Assembly: GCA_944990035.1 (NCBI GenBank) | Contig: CALYLX010000156.1 | Span: forward strand, 1 to 64,000 | Direction of reading: 5' to 3' | DNA from: Clitopilus passeckerianus | Taxonomy: Eukaryota > Basidiomycota > Agaricomycetes > Agaricales > Entolomataceae | DNA length: 64,000 nt | In this document: piece after piece, positions 44,276 through 56,115 of the stretch | Numbering within the stretch: position 1 is the first letter of the stretch | Layout of the letters: each line of letters opens with the position of its first letter | The notes under the pieces: model-generated | Told to the model about the DNA's origin: nothing | What the model saw: only the letters and a program-made list of their open reading frames with translations | Database searches by the model: none | Program-made: the position numbers and the translations under genes

Positions 44276-46302
44276 ATGCCACTCAGCAACACATCTATTT
44301 ACGCCACTGCAGCTGCCGGTAGCCTCGTGGTTCTGCTGCTGCAATGGAGGAGTCAAGTCAGCGATCTTCCAGCGGGCCCAACGAAGCCGCCTAATATTGG
44401 TAACCTACTCAACATGCCGAAGAAGCTGGAGGGAAGAAAGCTTGCAGAGATGGCGAACAACCTTGGTAGGTAATCGTTAGAGCGATGGAAACTGACACTA
44501 AACGTATACACTCTGTTCTCCAGATTCCGGCATCATACAGCTTACGGCATTCGGGACCTCTTTAGTAGTTCTAAACTCACGCGAAGCAGTCGAGAAATTG
44601 CTCGAAAAGCGGTCCGGTATCTAATCAAGCAGGTAACTCCCATGTCATGTATTATCGTTTCCATTCCGAAATCACCTTTCTAGGCCAAAGCTTTCCATGT
44701 TTAGCTTGTGCGTCAGCATTTTGGTTCTACTGAAGGCAGCATATTCTCATTCTTCCGTCTCACAGGTCTGGTTGGGGCTTCTGGTTTATCGTGTGGCCTT
44801 ACGGCGAAGAATGGAGGAAGGCCCGCAAAGTCTTCACCCAGTGCTTCAACTCCACGGCGGTGCATCCTCCGAGGGAGGTCGCCTATGTGAATGTCAAGAG
44901 ATTTCTCGAAGACCTTAATGGATACCTCAACCACATTCGCCAGTAAGAAAAATTCCTCCTCCAACCCGTCGCCTTCTGACATACCAGAACAGTCTGACTG
45001 GCTCGATCGCCCTTTGGAAGTCGAGTCATCAAACGACCCGTACGTCAAACTGGTTGGGGCTGGAGCTGTGGATAGTACAGCAATCGTGGCGCAGATGTAC
45101 CTTTTCGACGTATTCCCTTGCCTCGAGTATCTACCTGAGTGGTTCCCCGGTGCCTCTTTCCAGAAGCAGGCAGCACGTTCACGAGCATTGGCTGCGCCTG
45201 TCTTGAATGAACCGTTCCGTGCGTCCGAAGCCATGGTCGTAGGTCCTTCATATACTGGCAACTAGGTTTCAATATCTGAACTGCGACGACAGAAATCTAG
45301 AGTGTTCGAGTCTGCACTCGTAACCAGTGGTTTAGACGAGATAACCCAGAGCGGCGGGGAGCGAGAACTACTGAAGCTAGTTGCCTGTATGGTATTTCTA
45401 GGTAAGGTCGTTTTCCTTATACCATTGCGAATGTCGAAGCTCAGAGCGTAACAGCTGGGTCCGATACTACGACCTCGGCGTTAGGAACTCTTTTCCTCGC
45501 CATGGTTCTCCATCCAGAAGTCCAAAGAAAGGTACAAGATGAACTCGACAGGGTACTCCATGGTGCGCGACACGAAGACCTCGACACTTGAAGTACTTCG
45601 TCATGGCTCGATGATCTCTTTCATATCCGATTTACTCATTTAATTCCAGGTTGAGACCGATGCTTCCTTTGGGTAAGCGACCTTGGAAAGAACTGACAAA
45701 TAATTCCCAGGTGTTGCCCAGTCAATTGAATCCTATAACATCTATGGTCAGTACAGGATTCCCGCAGGCGCTGTTATCTTTGCCAAATCAATGGTAAGTT
45801 GGTCGTTTAATTGCCCTCTATCAAGCTCAAAGAGACTCCAGGGCTATCCTCCATGATGAACGCAATTATCCAGAACCAGACGAGTTCAAGCCTGAACGGT
45901 TCTTCGAGAATGGAATGGTGAACAAGTCTGTGAGGAGCCTAGTCGACATCGCCTTCGGTTTAGGTGGAAGGTATGATCCTTTCTGATGATGTCGTCGTAG
46001 GTGGCTCAATATGGCTTCAATAGACTATGTCCTGGTCGGCATATCGGCATCTCTATCCTCATGCTTACCGGAGGCTCTGTCCTTTCGGCCTTCAGCTTCG
46101 CGAAGAAGAAAGACGAACATGGCAATCCTATTGAGCCAACTGAAGAATATTATGTATCTACTCTCGCGTTTGGTATAGCCAACTTGCACGTACTGTAATC
46201 AGGGTCTGACGCGAACCTAGCCAACCCCTGGAATTTCCTTGCGTTATCACGCCTCGTTCTCAGCATTCTATGGAGCTGATACATGCCATAGCAAACAGGT
46301 AG
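44276..46302 (+). pseudogene. Cytochrome P450, copy 2, multiply disrupted
   Basis: It is recognisable end to end: anchor and hinge (LPAGPTKPPNIGNLLNMPKK), C-helix WPYGEEWRKARKVFTQ, I-helix [14 protein letters not shown], heme loop FGLGGR/LCPGRHIG and final FPCVITPRSQHSMELI. Lesions: TAA at 44622-44624 where siblings have Tyr (RSGIYSSR); loss of a block after GSIAL near 45010 with a frame change; one T missing near 45588 (DLDT, then stop instead of DLDTLKYF); and the donor of the next intron reads AT instead of GT (near 45613). Several of these are substitutions or longer deletions and cannot all be sequencing errors. The heme cysteine and I-helix are intact, so decay is recent. Confidence 0.85.
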
Positions 46303-46874
46303 AATCTCTAGTTATATTTCAGATCTTTAGCGATGTATTACACTTATCTTTCACGACCTCCCTGATGCTTTGGAGATCCTGTTCGACGATCTATTGATCG
46401 TTGACTGCCACATGCAATCCATCCTATTGAGGGATCTGCACGGAGGCAAATATTAGCGTGTAGACGAAACCAGCACCCTAGAGTTAACTCCTCTTGCGGG
46501 CGCACCGAGAGACAAGCGGAAGCAATCAGGATTTTCGTCGTTCGGATTGACCTCCCCTCACGTGATCAAGCTGGTCGGTAACTTGAACACTGAACTTGAC
46601 TCTTGCGACGTTTCAAGCTCAATGCTCAACGGTGGTTGTGAGCCCCCACCCCGCGCACGCAATGCGATTGGACTAGCTAAATCTGCATCACTCATGTATT
46701 CTCACCCAGTAGCGCGTCTAACCTTTGCGGAGTTGACCCAACATGCACTCCGCATCTCCGGATATCTCGCGTAACCTCCGCAAGTGGATAGAGATATATA
46801 ACATGCCACCGCTGCTGCTCTGACTAGCGCTCTTCTCGACCTCTTAACACCCTCGGAACATTCTGGCAGCGTAA

Positions 46875-48959
46875 ATGGCCATAAGCAGTACATCGATCTA
46901 CGCCTCCATAGTTTTCGGGAATGCTTTGCTGCTTTTCCTCCGCTGGAAGCGACAAGTGACTAAACTTCCTCCCGGCCCATTGAAGCTTCCATTGATTGGG
47001 AATGCACTCAACATGCCAACAACACTCGATGCACGAGTGTTTGCTAAGCTGGGAAAAGATCATGGTCTGTGGGCCTCTTTGAATTCTTACTTGTTCTAGA
47101 GGCTGAACTTCCGCCAGCTTCCGATATACTCCACTTCGGGGCATTAGGATTCTCTATCTTAGTCGTCAACTCACGGGAAATTGCCGAAGATCTGTTAGAC
47201 AAGAGATCGGGTATCTATTCCAGCAGGTGATTGCATCGCCGAGTCTGGAGATTGGGGACGAGCTAATCGTTGGTATCAGACCAAAACTGACTATGTTCAA
47301 CCTGTGCGTGACTATTATGCGATCGGCTTTCAGCCCTCAGCCCTCATCTCATCCCGTTTGATTAGCTGTGGATGGGGATTCGAGTGGGTGCTCTGGCCAT
47401 ACGGCGAACGATGGCGGAATGCGCGTAGGATGTTCACCCAAGGTTTCAGCTCTCCCGACGTATATCGCCGCCGAGAGGTCATCTACGTAAACTCGTTCCT
47501 CAAGAAACTCCTCGACAACCCAGAAGGCTATTATAGGCATATCCGTAGGTAAGCATCTTCCGCTCTACTATTTATCTTCATTGGACTGACGATGTCAGCG
47601 TGCCTGGATCAATCGCCCTCGACATGACATACGGTGTAAAAATCAACTCGTCCGAGGACCCATTCCTCAGAATGGCCGAAGCAGCAGCTGCCGACAGCGC
47701 AAAGCTCGTCGCAGAGACCTACCTAGTCGACTTGCTGCCCATTTTAAGGCATCTCCCTTCGTGGTTTCCTGGCGCGGGCTTCCAGAGAAGGGCGGAGGGA
47801 TGCAGGGCGTTGGCAGTAGAAGTTGTCAATAAACCGTTTCATGCCTCCGAGGCTCTAGTGGTACGCGTCCAACTCGGATTACTTCACATCTCCATGGCTG
47901 AGATCCGTTCAGAAAACAGGGGATTTTGATCCTGCACTCGTGACAAGTGCATTGGAGGACGGCGTCAGCAAAAGCGCAGACATAGAGCTCCTAAAAGAGG
48001 TTGCTGCGACTGTATTCCTAGGCGAGGATATTTTATTATAATCAGAACTCCGAGTTCTAAGTCGGTACCAACAGCCGGCTCCGATACAACAACAGCTGCT
48101 CTAGGTAACTTCTTCCTCACGATGGTCATGTATCCAGATGTCCAGAAGAAGATACAGGCGGAGATCGATGCCTTGCTCCAAGGAGCACTTCCGACACATG
48201 AAGACCTCGATTCCTTCCCGTATCTGGAGGCCGTGATTCTTGAAACTCTTCGGTGTGTTTTTTTAGCTTGTATGAAGCATCAAAGTAATTAACGTCGTGT
48301 AGGTGGAGAACAGTGACACCTTTGGGTAGGGAGATCGCATCCTTATACTTGGATATGGATTGACGGATTCTTAGGCGTGCCTCACTCGCTTGACTGTGAG
48401 GACGTATATGGCGGGTATCGCATACCCGCAGGCTCTTTTGTCATCGCGAATGAATGGTGAGTTCTGGCTCTAAGGGTCTCAATAGTTGATTGAACCCATT
48501 TCAGGGCAATGTTACACGATGAACGTGATTACCCAGAGCCCGAGAAGTTCAAGCCTGAACGGTTCATAAAGAACGGGAAGCTCGATAGGTCGGCGAAGAA
48601 CCCACTGGATGTGGTGTTTGGATTTGGCCGAAGGTAATTGTAACCCTTTTTCAATGTCGTACTGCTTAAGAGACCCATTATACTAGGAGTTGCCCCGGCC
48701 GGCACATCGCAATGTCTACCCTCAAATTTACTGGTGCCTCTGCCCTTTCGATGTTCGACTGGAAGAAGCAGGTGGATGAGCAAGGTAAACCCATTCAACC
48801 ATCTGGAGAATACTTCGGAGCCGCTCTAGAGTGCGTGATATTTGTCAGTAGCTGGATGGCACTAATGACAGAAGTAGACAACCCAAGGAATTTCCTTGTA
48901 AAATCACCCCACGCTCACGGCAGACGGAGGAGGTTGTTCGATCTCTCGCAAATATATAG
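46875..48959 (+). CDS. Cytochrome P450 monooxygenase, copy 3
   Basis: All exons can be joined in frame. Landmarks are anchor SSTSIYASIVFGNALLLFLR, hinge LPPGPLKLPLIGNALNMPT, C-helix WPYGERWRNARRMFTQ, I-helix AGSDTTTAALG, ExxR region ETLRWR, PERF, heme loop FGFGRR/SCPGRHIA and final FPCKITPRSRQ. It should be an ER-anchored monooxygenase needing P450 reductase. The intron 48022-48074 begins GC (G|GCGAGG...CAACAG|CC); the sibling at the same place has GTAAGG, so this is a GC-AG intron made by one change. If spliced, this is the best-preserved of the three copies. The substrate is unknown; it lies next to the questin-oxidase-like pair. Confidence 0.87.
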
Positions 48960-49150
48960 TTCGTTTATAAATGTGATAAACATCGACAGCATGGAATACC
49001 ACAGTCCATTCCAAGGAGGAGCAACCGTTGGCTTCTACATACAACTTTGTCAGGTACATGTACTACACGACATGGTTAAAAGTGAGCGCAGCTGCTGTCG
49101 GCTAGAAAAATGGCTTCGTTATTCTCATCAATGCCGGCATGAATAAGTCG

Positions 49151-49752
49151 CTACTTACGACCGTCTTCGACAGTGACGGAATTGGACCAAACAGCGCCAC
49201 CAGCACTATCAAGAACCGCGAAGCCGATGGGTGTGCCTAGACAAGTCTTCAGTCGCTCCCGGGGGTAAAAGCATCTTGCTTTGTCTTACCGGCGGGCTTG
49301 TCCACAGTCCAAACTAAGGAAGTTCCTGAAATTGGGCCCAAGACTGACCATGGTGGTGCAAGTGGGTTATCTCCAGGGTGAACTCTGGACGTTAATCAGG
49401 TAACTTCAAGCACTCGATGTTGAATGAACATACCGCTGTACAGGTTTCAAAGTTCGGATACAGAGTAGGCTCGACATCGTAAATCTAACATACCAATTTA
49501 TAAGGGCCTGGATGACGTGTGTTAGAGATAATCCTCACTATTGAAACAAGTCTTTACTAACCTGTACCGCCAGACCAGGTAATCAATAGGGGCTCGCAGA
49601 CTACAGCGTTCGAGCTTTTCATGATTGTCAGAATACTGTGGCCGAAATGAATTATGGACTACCCACGGCGTGTATATAGTCAGAGGACTCGACGGAAGTC
49701 CAGCGACTCCAGCAGCGAGGAAGGCGAGAGAGGTAAAGCTGGTAAACTTCAT
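49151..49752 (-). CDS. Small secreted protein, CEPLLITWSGG family
   Basis: Exon 1 begins MKFTSFTSLAFLAAGVAGLP, a signal peptide, then SSPLTIYTP. Using the GTGGGT donor and AAAAG acceptor the frame continues SNAVVCEPLLITWSGGTGPY, then HPGDNPLAPPWS, TSLVWTVDKPAG and TPIGFAVLDSAGG...NSVTVEDGRK. This is a family of small cell-surface or secreted proteins common in Agaricomycetes, with an Ig-like beta-sandwich and a CEP-x-x-x-W-SGG motif. The join between PYKL and HPGD (49385-49500) does not close in phase with obvious sites, so there is either an unrecognised intron arrangement or a base error. Function unknown. Confidence 0.6.
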
Positions 49753-50365
49753 TGTGAAGAAGATTATGCCTGTAATTCTGAATGAGCACGTCGCTTTTAT
49801 ACCACCCCAGTCATCCACATAACACGGGGGATTTTCCAAGTATCATCGTAGGCAGTTTACCCCGCATCAATGTGAGCTACCTCTGGCGTTCAAAGACCAT
49901 GTGGTGAGACAACCTAACTGTTAGGTTTGTCGGGGATGCCAAGAATTGTTCAAGGAGAAATGCAATGAATTGAATTGAACAAAGTCGAGTAATTAAATAT
50001 CCTGCTGATCTGAGAGATGCAGCGTTCCTACATCGGCCCCCGAGGTCGTTATTGCTCTGAAAATGCACTGAAGGGCTGTTGAATAACTATGCGGCCGCCA
50101 AGACGTCGGATTGTATCAGGTAGTCCCGATTCCGAAGGAAAGGCGTTTCAGAGATAAGGTATTTCCGCCTTCCATAGTAGAGCCCGATAAGGAGAGAAAA
50201 CCTCTTCAAAGGTGGATGAGCTGGGAGCAGCACATCGGCGGAATTCATACGAATTCGTTAACATAGGCAGTCGAACGTGTAGTTCTGGCTAGCTCTTTGT
50301 CAAATAGCATTCGTCATAAAGTCATAAATTGTTGTTCCATACATATACATTCAAACGTAATACAT

Positions 50366-52097
50366 TTACTTAACCTTATAGAACCCATCCCTATCCCAAG
50401 CCTCCTTCGACTTCTGGCCCTCCCTAACCCGTCCCAACCTCTCCAGCGTCAACCCCGCCGCTCTCAAGAACATAGTCCCATCAAGCCTCACTGCACCAGG
50501 CAGCTCCGTATTCTTAAAATCGGCCTCGCCCGCCATACGTCCTCCGTATAACGCGTCATAGTGAGCCAAAGCTCGGACGAGCTTGGGGAGGTGGTCGTTA
50601 GGATCGACAATGGCGGTCTCGATGAGAGGGAGCCAGGGGTTAGGTGTAACAGCGTAAGATGGGGATTCTTTAGAGAGAAGAGCGTCCGAGCTGGGTGTGG
50701 GTAGGGCGCTGCCCTCGACTGGGCCTGGCCTGGAGGTGGTGGATTCCATGAAGCGTTCGATTTCGAGGATGGGGAGTCCACGCCCGATTGTGTAACCGAG
50801 TGAGACGAGGAGGTAGCTGCGAAGCAGGAGTGCTTGAGACTCTGGCTTGAGATAGGCGCAGTAGGACGCCAAGAAGAGGGAAGAAGTGACGAGGTGCATC
50901 CTATACGAAATACAAGTCAGATACTGGCGTCAATGGTAGAAGTAGGGATAACCTTACATGAAGAAATCTGCTTTGAAGTGATCAGCTTTACCCCAGCCAC
51001 CGACACCGTAAACGAGGGCGTTCAGCCAGCTTAGCTCAGCTATCTTGCCGTCGAGGTCCCTAAGGCCCGGCTCGAAGGTCCAGTCTTCGGCATACTTGGC
51101 AAGCTTGCTGGCGTACTTCTGCATGACGACGGAGAAGGTGTTGTCTAACTCCTTCTCCGCAATCTTGACAAGCTCGGGGTCCTTGGCTACACGGGCGAGG
51201 AGGTCGAAGACATGGCAGGACCCCGACCCAGTCTTCGCGGCGGCCGCGTCCGAACCAACAGCGAGAGAGGCAAGGCGAGAAATTGTATCCCCAACCCCGC
51301 CGTTCCCGGAATCGGCGTTCAAGGTGACTGCAGCGACATGGGCCAGGGAGGTGTCCCTGTGAACGGCAGCTTGAGCAAGTCCTAAATTAGGCAATTAGTG
51401 ACACAATCTTCCTCGTGAGCAGGGCGACGACAAACCTTCAGCTACCATTCCAGGAAGGCGGAACTCAAGACCGTATCCAGCGTGAATCATAGGGTGTACG
51501 AGTCCACCGAGGAAACGGTCAAGCATAGCCGGGTTGCGACTACCCTCCTTAGTAGGAGTATTGGCGTCCTTGGAGAACACATATTGCTCAAGGACGGGTG
51601 CGATTCCTTGCTCGCGAATCTCGTCGGTGAAGAATTTCAGGAAAGCTTGGTAGTTACTGTAACAATCGTCAGAAGATGCCTGATAGGTGCAATGAAAGAA
51701 CGAACATATGATCACCAGTATATTCCTTCCAATTGCCATCGGAAACCTCAACGGGGGATACACGAGCTGGACGTTGCATATCTTCGTCGTATTTATATCC
51801 AGCCTTGATTGCGTTTCCAGGTGCTCCGAGAGCCCAAATAGCTATGGCCCTGTGGGCAGAATGGCTGGAAAAGCAACGTCAGAATTGGACAGTTAACAAC
51901 GTGCAAGCTAGTTAGACGTACTTATGGAAGCCTCTGTCGTTGAAGAAAATATCCCAACGGGTGTGGTTATCCTTGAGAACGTCCAGGAGAGCTGCAACCG
52001 AGTCTGGATTGACACCAGGCAAGTTTCTCGGAACGAGCCTGCCTGGAGGTGCAGACGGTGCAGGGAAGAGATCTTGAATAGCTGCGTTGGAAGACAT
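50366..52097 (-). CDS. Questin oxidase-like protein, copy 1
   Basis: The protein begins MSSNAAIQDLFPAPSAPPGR and contains LLDVLKDNHTRWDIFFND, HRAIAIWALGAPG, NYQAFLKFFTDEIREQGIAP, LDRFLGGLVHPMIHAGYGLE, AEDWTFEPGLRDLDGKIAEL and KADHFKADFFMMHLVTSSLF. This matches the questin oxidase family (DUF4243, PF14027). Members in other fungi catalyse Baeyer-Villiger-type ring opening in anthraquinone pathways (questin oxidase GedK, AflY in aflatoxin), without a classical flavin motif. HPMIHAGYGLE and FKADFF..HLVTS are the conserved core. Five short introns are implied. The substrate here is unknown, since no polyketide synthase is in the window. It is the distal member of a tandem pair with 52788-54517. 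Confidence 0.88.
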
Positions 52098-52135
52098 TGT
52101 GTATTTGCTGAACTTCCTAGTCGTGGACAAGACAG

Positions 52136-52146
52136 ACTTTATACGA
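52136..52146 (-). promoter_or_regulatory. TATA-like box of questin-oxidase copy 1
   Basis: The minus strand reads CGTATAAAGTC about 40 bp before the ATG. The same element sits at the same distance before copy 2 (about 54553-54563), so the promoter was duplicated with the gene. Confidence 0.55.
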
Positions 52147-52787
52147 CGAGCCTGGAGTCCCTTTAGATGCATTTCTCTGGTCACCAGTCGCATTTCGAGG
52201 ATTTGACGTCAGGTCACGGGCAGTTTTACTCAGCAGAATGATCATAAATGTGGACAACCACGATCATTATCAACTGAATAGCCTGCGGATCTTTCAACGG
52301 CGTGACTTGCTGACAGCCCTATATTGAAGTGAGTCAAGTCCAAGAGTCATATGTGAACTGCGTGGGCAAAAGAAGAAACAAGCTCGACGGGAACGTGGAC
52401 GTTGAGTCCAGAGTTGTCGCTTCAATTTCAAAGGGCAAACTTCCGTTCGGAAATGTTTTCCGTTCATCCGATGGAGCGACGGCATCCGAAGCAAACAACA
52501 CAACACTCACATCTGTCCAATCAGGTTGACCGCCTCTCCGATGCAAAGCTGTTCAGACGATCCTTTGTTGATCTTTGCCGCTGTGATTGGTTAAGTTATA
52601 TTTTCTGTAGCTTTTGCTCAGCCAAGTATGATGCAGTTTGAAAAGGAGGAGCCTATTCAAGTTCGTATGAAATTGTAAACACAGCCAGTTGAATTTATAG
52701 TATCCAGGCTAGCTCTCTTCGCCAAACTGCATTTGTGGTAAAATCATGAATTGTTATCACCTACATATATATTCCGACATGGTACAT

Positions 52788-54517
52788 TTACTTGATCTTA
52801 TGGAACCCCTCATCCCTATCCCAACCTTCCGTCGTTTTCTGTCCCTCCCTAACCCGTCCCAGCCTCTCCAACGTCAAACCTGCCACTCTCAGAAACAAAG
52901 TCCCATCAAGCCTCTTCGCGCCAAGTAGCTCCGTATTCTTAAAATCAGCATCGCCTGCCTTGCATCCTCCGTACAACGCGTCGTAGTGCGCCAACGCTCG
53001 GATGAGCTTGGGGAGGTGATCGTTAGGATCGACGATGGAGGTCTCGATGAGAGGGAGCCAGGGGTTGGGTGTGACAGCATAGGCTGGGGCTTCTTTGGCG
53101 AGAAGAGTGTCCAAGCTGGGTGTGGGCAAGGGGCTGCCTGGAACCGGGCCAGGCCTAGAGGTGGTGGACTCGAAGAAGCGCTCAATTTCGAAGCTGGGGA
53201 GACCACGGCTGATTGTGTAGCCGAGCGATACTAAGAGGTAGCTTCGAAGCAGGAGTGCTTGTGACTGCGGTTTGAGGTAGGCGCAGTAAGATGCCAAGAA
53301 GATGGACGAGGTGACGAGATGCAACCTATAAGAAGTACGAATCAGATACTGACGCCAATGACAGAAGTAGGGATAACCTTACAGGAAGAAATCAGCTTTA
53401 AAGTGATCCGCTTTGCCCCAGCCACCGACACCGTAAACGAGGGTGTTCAACCAGCTCAGCTCAGCTATCTTGCTGTCCAGGTTCCGAAGACCCGGTTCGA
53501 AAGTCCAGTCTTCAGCGTATTTGGCAAGCTTGCCAGCGTACTTCTGCATGACGACGGAGAATGTATCGTCCAACTCCTTCTCCGCGATCTTGACAAGGTC
53601 GGAGTCCTTGGCTACGCGGGAGAGAAGGTCGAAGACGTGACAGGATTGGGAGCCAGTGCCAGTGCCAGTGTCGGAACCCACAGCGAGAGAGGCAAGGCGA
53701 GAAATTGTATCTCCAACCCGGCCAGTCTTCGCATCCAGGTTCAAGGTGACCGCGGCGACATGGGCGAGAGAGGTGTCTCCGTGAACGGCAGCTTGGGCGA
53801 GTCCTAAGTTGGGAATGTTAATTACAAGGTTTTCCTCGTGAGTAGGAACACGAACCTTCAGTTACCATCCCGGGAAGGCAGAACTCAAGACCGTATCCAA
53901 TGTGAATCATAGGATGTAAGAGGCCACCGAGACAACGGTCGAGCATAGCTGGGTTGCGACCACCGTCCTTAGCGGGGGCATTTGCATCCTTGGAGAAAAT
54001 GTATTGCTCAAGGACGGGTGCGATTCCTTGCTCGCGAATCTTGTCGGTGAAGAATTTCAGGAAAGCTTGGTAGTTGCTATAGAAATCGTCAGCAGATGCC
54101 TCAAGTATGCAATGGAATAACGTACATATGATCACTAGTTTGCTCCTTCCAATTGGTGTCAGAAACCTCTACTGGGGACGCGCGAGCTGGACGCTGCATA
54201 TCCTCGTCATATTTATCTCCGGCCTTGATTGCGTTACCAGGCGCTCCGAGAGCCCAGAGCGCTATGGCTCGATGAGCAGAATGACTGGAGAAGTAAGGTC
54301 AGAGCCGAACAGGCGACCACTTGGGGGCTGAGTGGACTCACTTGTGGAAACCTTTGTCGTTGAAGAATATATCCCAACGGGTGTGGTTATCATTCAGAAC
54401 ATCCAGGAGCGCTGCAACCGAGTCTGGATTAACGCCAGGCAAGTTTCTCGGAACGAGCCTGCCTGGAGGTGCAGACGGTTCAGGAAAGAGATCTTCAATA
54501 GCTGCGATGGAGGACAT
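52788..54517 (-). CDS. Questin oxidase-like protein, copy 2
   Basis: This is a close paralogue of 50366-52097 with the same exon pattern, beginning MSSIAAIEDLFPEPSAPPGR. It keeps LLDVLNDNHTRWDIFFND, LDRCLGGLLHPMIHIGYGLE, AEDWTFEPGLRNLDSKIAEL and KADHFKADFF. The middle loop differs most (GTGTGSQSCHVFDLL against AAAAKTGSGSCHVFDLL). No stop or frame break is seen, so both copies are likely functional. Probable oxidoreductase of the Baeyer-Villiger-like questin oxidase family; the substrate is unknown. Confidence 0.88.
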
Positions 54518-54552
54518 TGTGTATTTGGAACCTCGTGGTCGTGACCATAAGA

Positions 54553-54563
54553 GACTTTATACG
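54553..54563 (-). promoter_or_regulatory. TATA-like box of questin-oxidase copy 2
   Basis: The minus strand reads CGTATAAAGTC about 40 bp upstream of the ATG at 54517, the same element and spacing as in copy 1. Confidence 0.55.
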
Positions 54564-55015
54564 AAGAGCCGAGCCTGGTGCGCCTTTAGGTGCACAGGAG
54601 CTCCTGTGATCACCAGCCGCATTTCAAGGATTTGACGTCAGGCCACGAGCAGCTTTACTCCTGCGTCACTCAGCAAGATAACCACAATATGTGGGGACTA
54701 CGATCATTATCAGATGAATAGCCTGCGGATCTTTCAATGGCGTGACTTGCTGACAGCTTTGTATTGAAATGAGTCAATTCCAGGAGTCATAGGTGAGCCG
54801 CGTGCGCAAAGGGAGAAAGAAACTATAGGAGAACGTGGCCGTTGAGTGCAGAGTTATCCCTTCAAAGGGTGAAGCCATGTTCGGAGAGGTTCCCCGTTCT
54901 TCCGATGACCACGGTTACAAACAACGGCAAGCAAATCTGACGGGGCCTGCCAAGCCGACAGCGTCCGAAGTAAACAAGGCCACACTCAAACCTCCGAAAA
55001 TGTGTCCGACCACTC

Positions 55016-55907
55016 ATGTCGACCACCTCCTCCTCCTCGAATGCAGATAGCTCTCCTCCCAAGAGACTCAGTCGAGTACCAGCATGGATACCATTTGCAG
55101 CTGTGAGTGCTTACGCCCCGATCTTTGAAGCTTTTCCTAAGCCAACTTTTATGCAGTTTGCAGGCACCTCGATAGCTCTGGCTATACCAATCGTCATGCT
55201 GGCTAGACGGCGACAAAATGTTCTCCGAAAATCTCTGTCAAATTCTGCGCCACCACCACCTAGAAGAGCAGGCTCAGGCGATGCAGCTCGACCTGTACTC
55301 CAGCCGAGAGCTACGGCACCAGTCTCGCCGCAAAACCACACAACATCTGCAGAATCTTCCAACAAAGCAGAGTTTACCATGCCGGCCACTGGAGAGCTGC
55401 TTTCTGCAATAGGCAAGTCAGACCTCGGCAATGCCCTGTTTGCCGGGAAAGCACTGGCGATAGCGACAGGAATTGTCACTGTTGGTGCTGCCACCACTGT
55501 CGTTGGTGTAAAAGTTTTTATGGGTGTCAACGACGTACGTGTCTCACATTTCTCTGCATTTGATTTCAAGCTCAACTACTCAACAGACCCGGGAGTTCGC
55601 AGAGAAAGCACGCATTATGATGTGGCGAGCTTTTCCTGGTTTGACATCCGTCATACATCGTCCGCCGGCTGTTGACGAGACCCAAGGTGGCCACCACCTT
55701 GCTGCTGAAGATGATTCTGCAAAGCAGCAGTTCTTCGAGACGTGGAGCTGGCCTGATGCTGAGAAGCGCCTGCAGCTGGCTTGGGATCAAGGTGGCTTTA
55801 CTGCGTGGGCCAGGGTTGCGATGCAGGAGCTTGAAGCAGAGCTACACGTGGAGAGGACGAAGAGGTTGAGGGAATATGAGGAGGCTCAGGCGGGGAGACA
55901 GTCATAG
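55016..55907 (+). CDS. TMEM242-like membrane protein
   Basis: Two exons (55016-55534, 55587-55907) give 279 residues. Two hydrophobic hairpin segments are visible: TSIALAIPIVMLARRR near residues 50-66 and ALAIATGIVTVGAATTVVGV near 145-165, followed by KVFMGVND/TREFAEKAR. This arrangement and the last motif (...GVKVFMGVxDxREF) match TMEM242/UPF0463, a mitochondrial inner-membrane protein that in animals helps assemble the ATP synthase c-ring. The fungal forms carry a Pro/Ser-rich insert between helices and a C-terminal extension (GLTSVIHRPP, FFETWSWPDAEKRLQLAWD), both present here. The intron sits exactly at GVND/TREF. Confidence 0.75.
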
Positions 55908-56115
55908 AGATTTGCTACCCTTTATTATCCAGCTCTCTCCTTAGATCACGATACACGTCAATTAATTCATTTGCATTATTTCCCAGATACTTGCGTGCTA
56001 ATATACAGACCCATGGCTCCATCCAACTTCACCCAAGATGATATCAACCCCAGTTCCACCAAAGAGCCGACTGCTGAGCAGAAGTGCTTTAGCATGGTAA
56101 TGGCAATCGGCTTGC

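Larger units (their letters stand above)
50280..54790 (-). repeat. Tandem duplication, unit about 2.42 kb
   Basis: Two direct copies carry one questin-oxidase-like gene each. Start codons are 2,420 bp apart and stop codons 2,422 bp apart. Similarity extends beyond the coding regions on both sides: GGCTAGCTCT near 50289 and 52710 downstream, and GATTTGACGTCAGG, CGATCATTATCA and GCCTGCGGATCTTTCAA upstream near 52200-52300 and 54630-54740. The boundaries given are approximate. Confidence 0.88.

Noticed and set aside
39845..54517. Complete biosynthetic gene cluster
   Set aside because: P450s and questin-oxidase-like genes are present, but no backbone enzyme, cluster regulator or dedicated transporter is found within this part, so only a partial candidate is reported.
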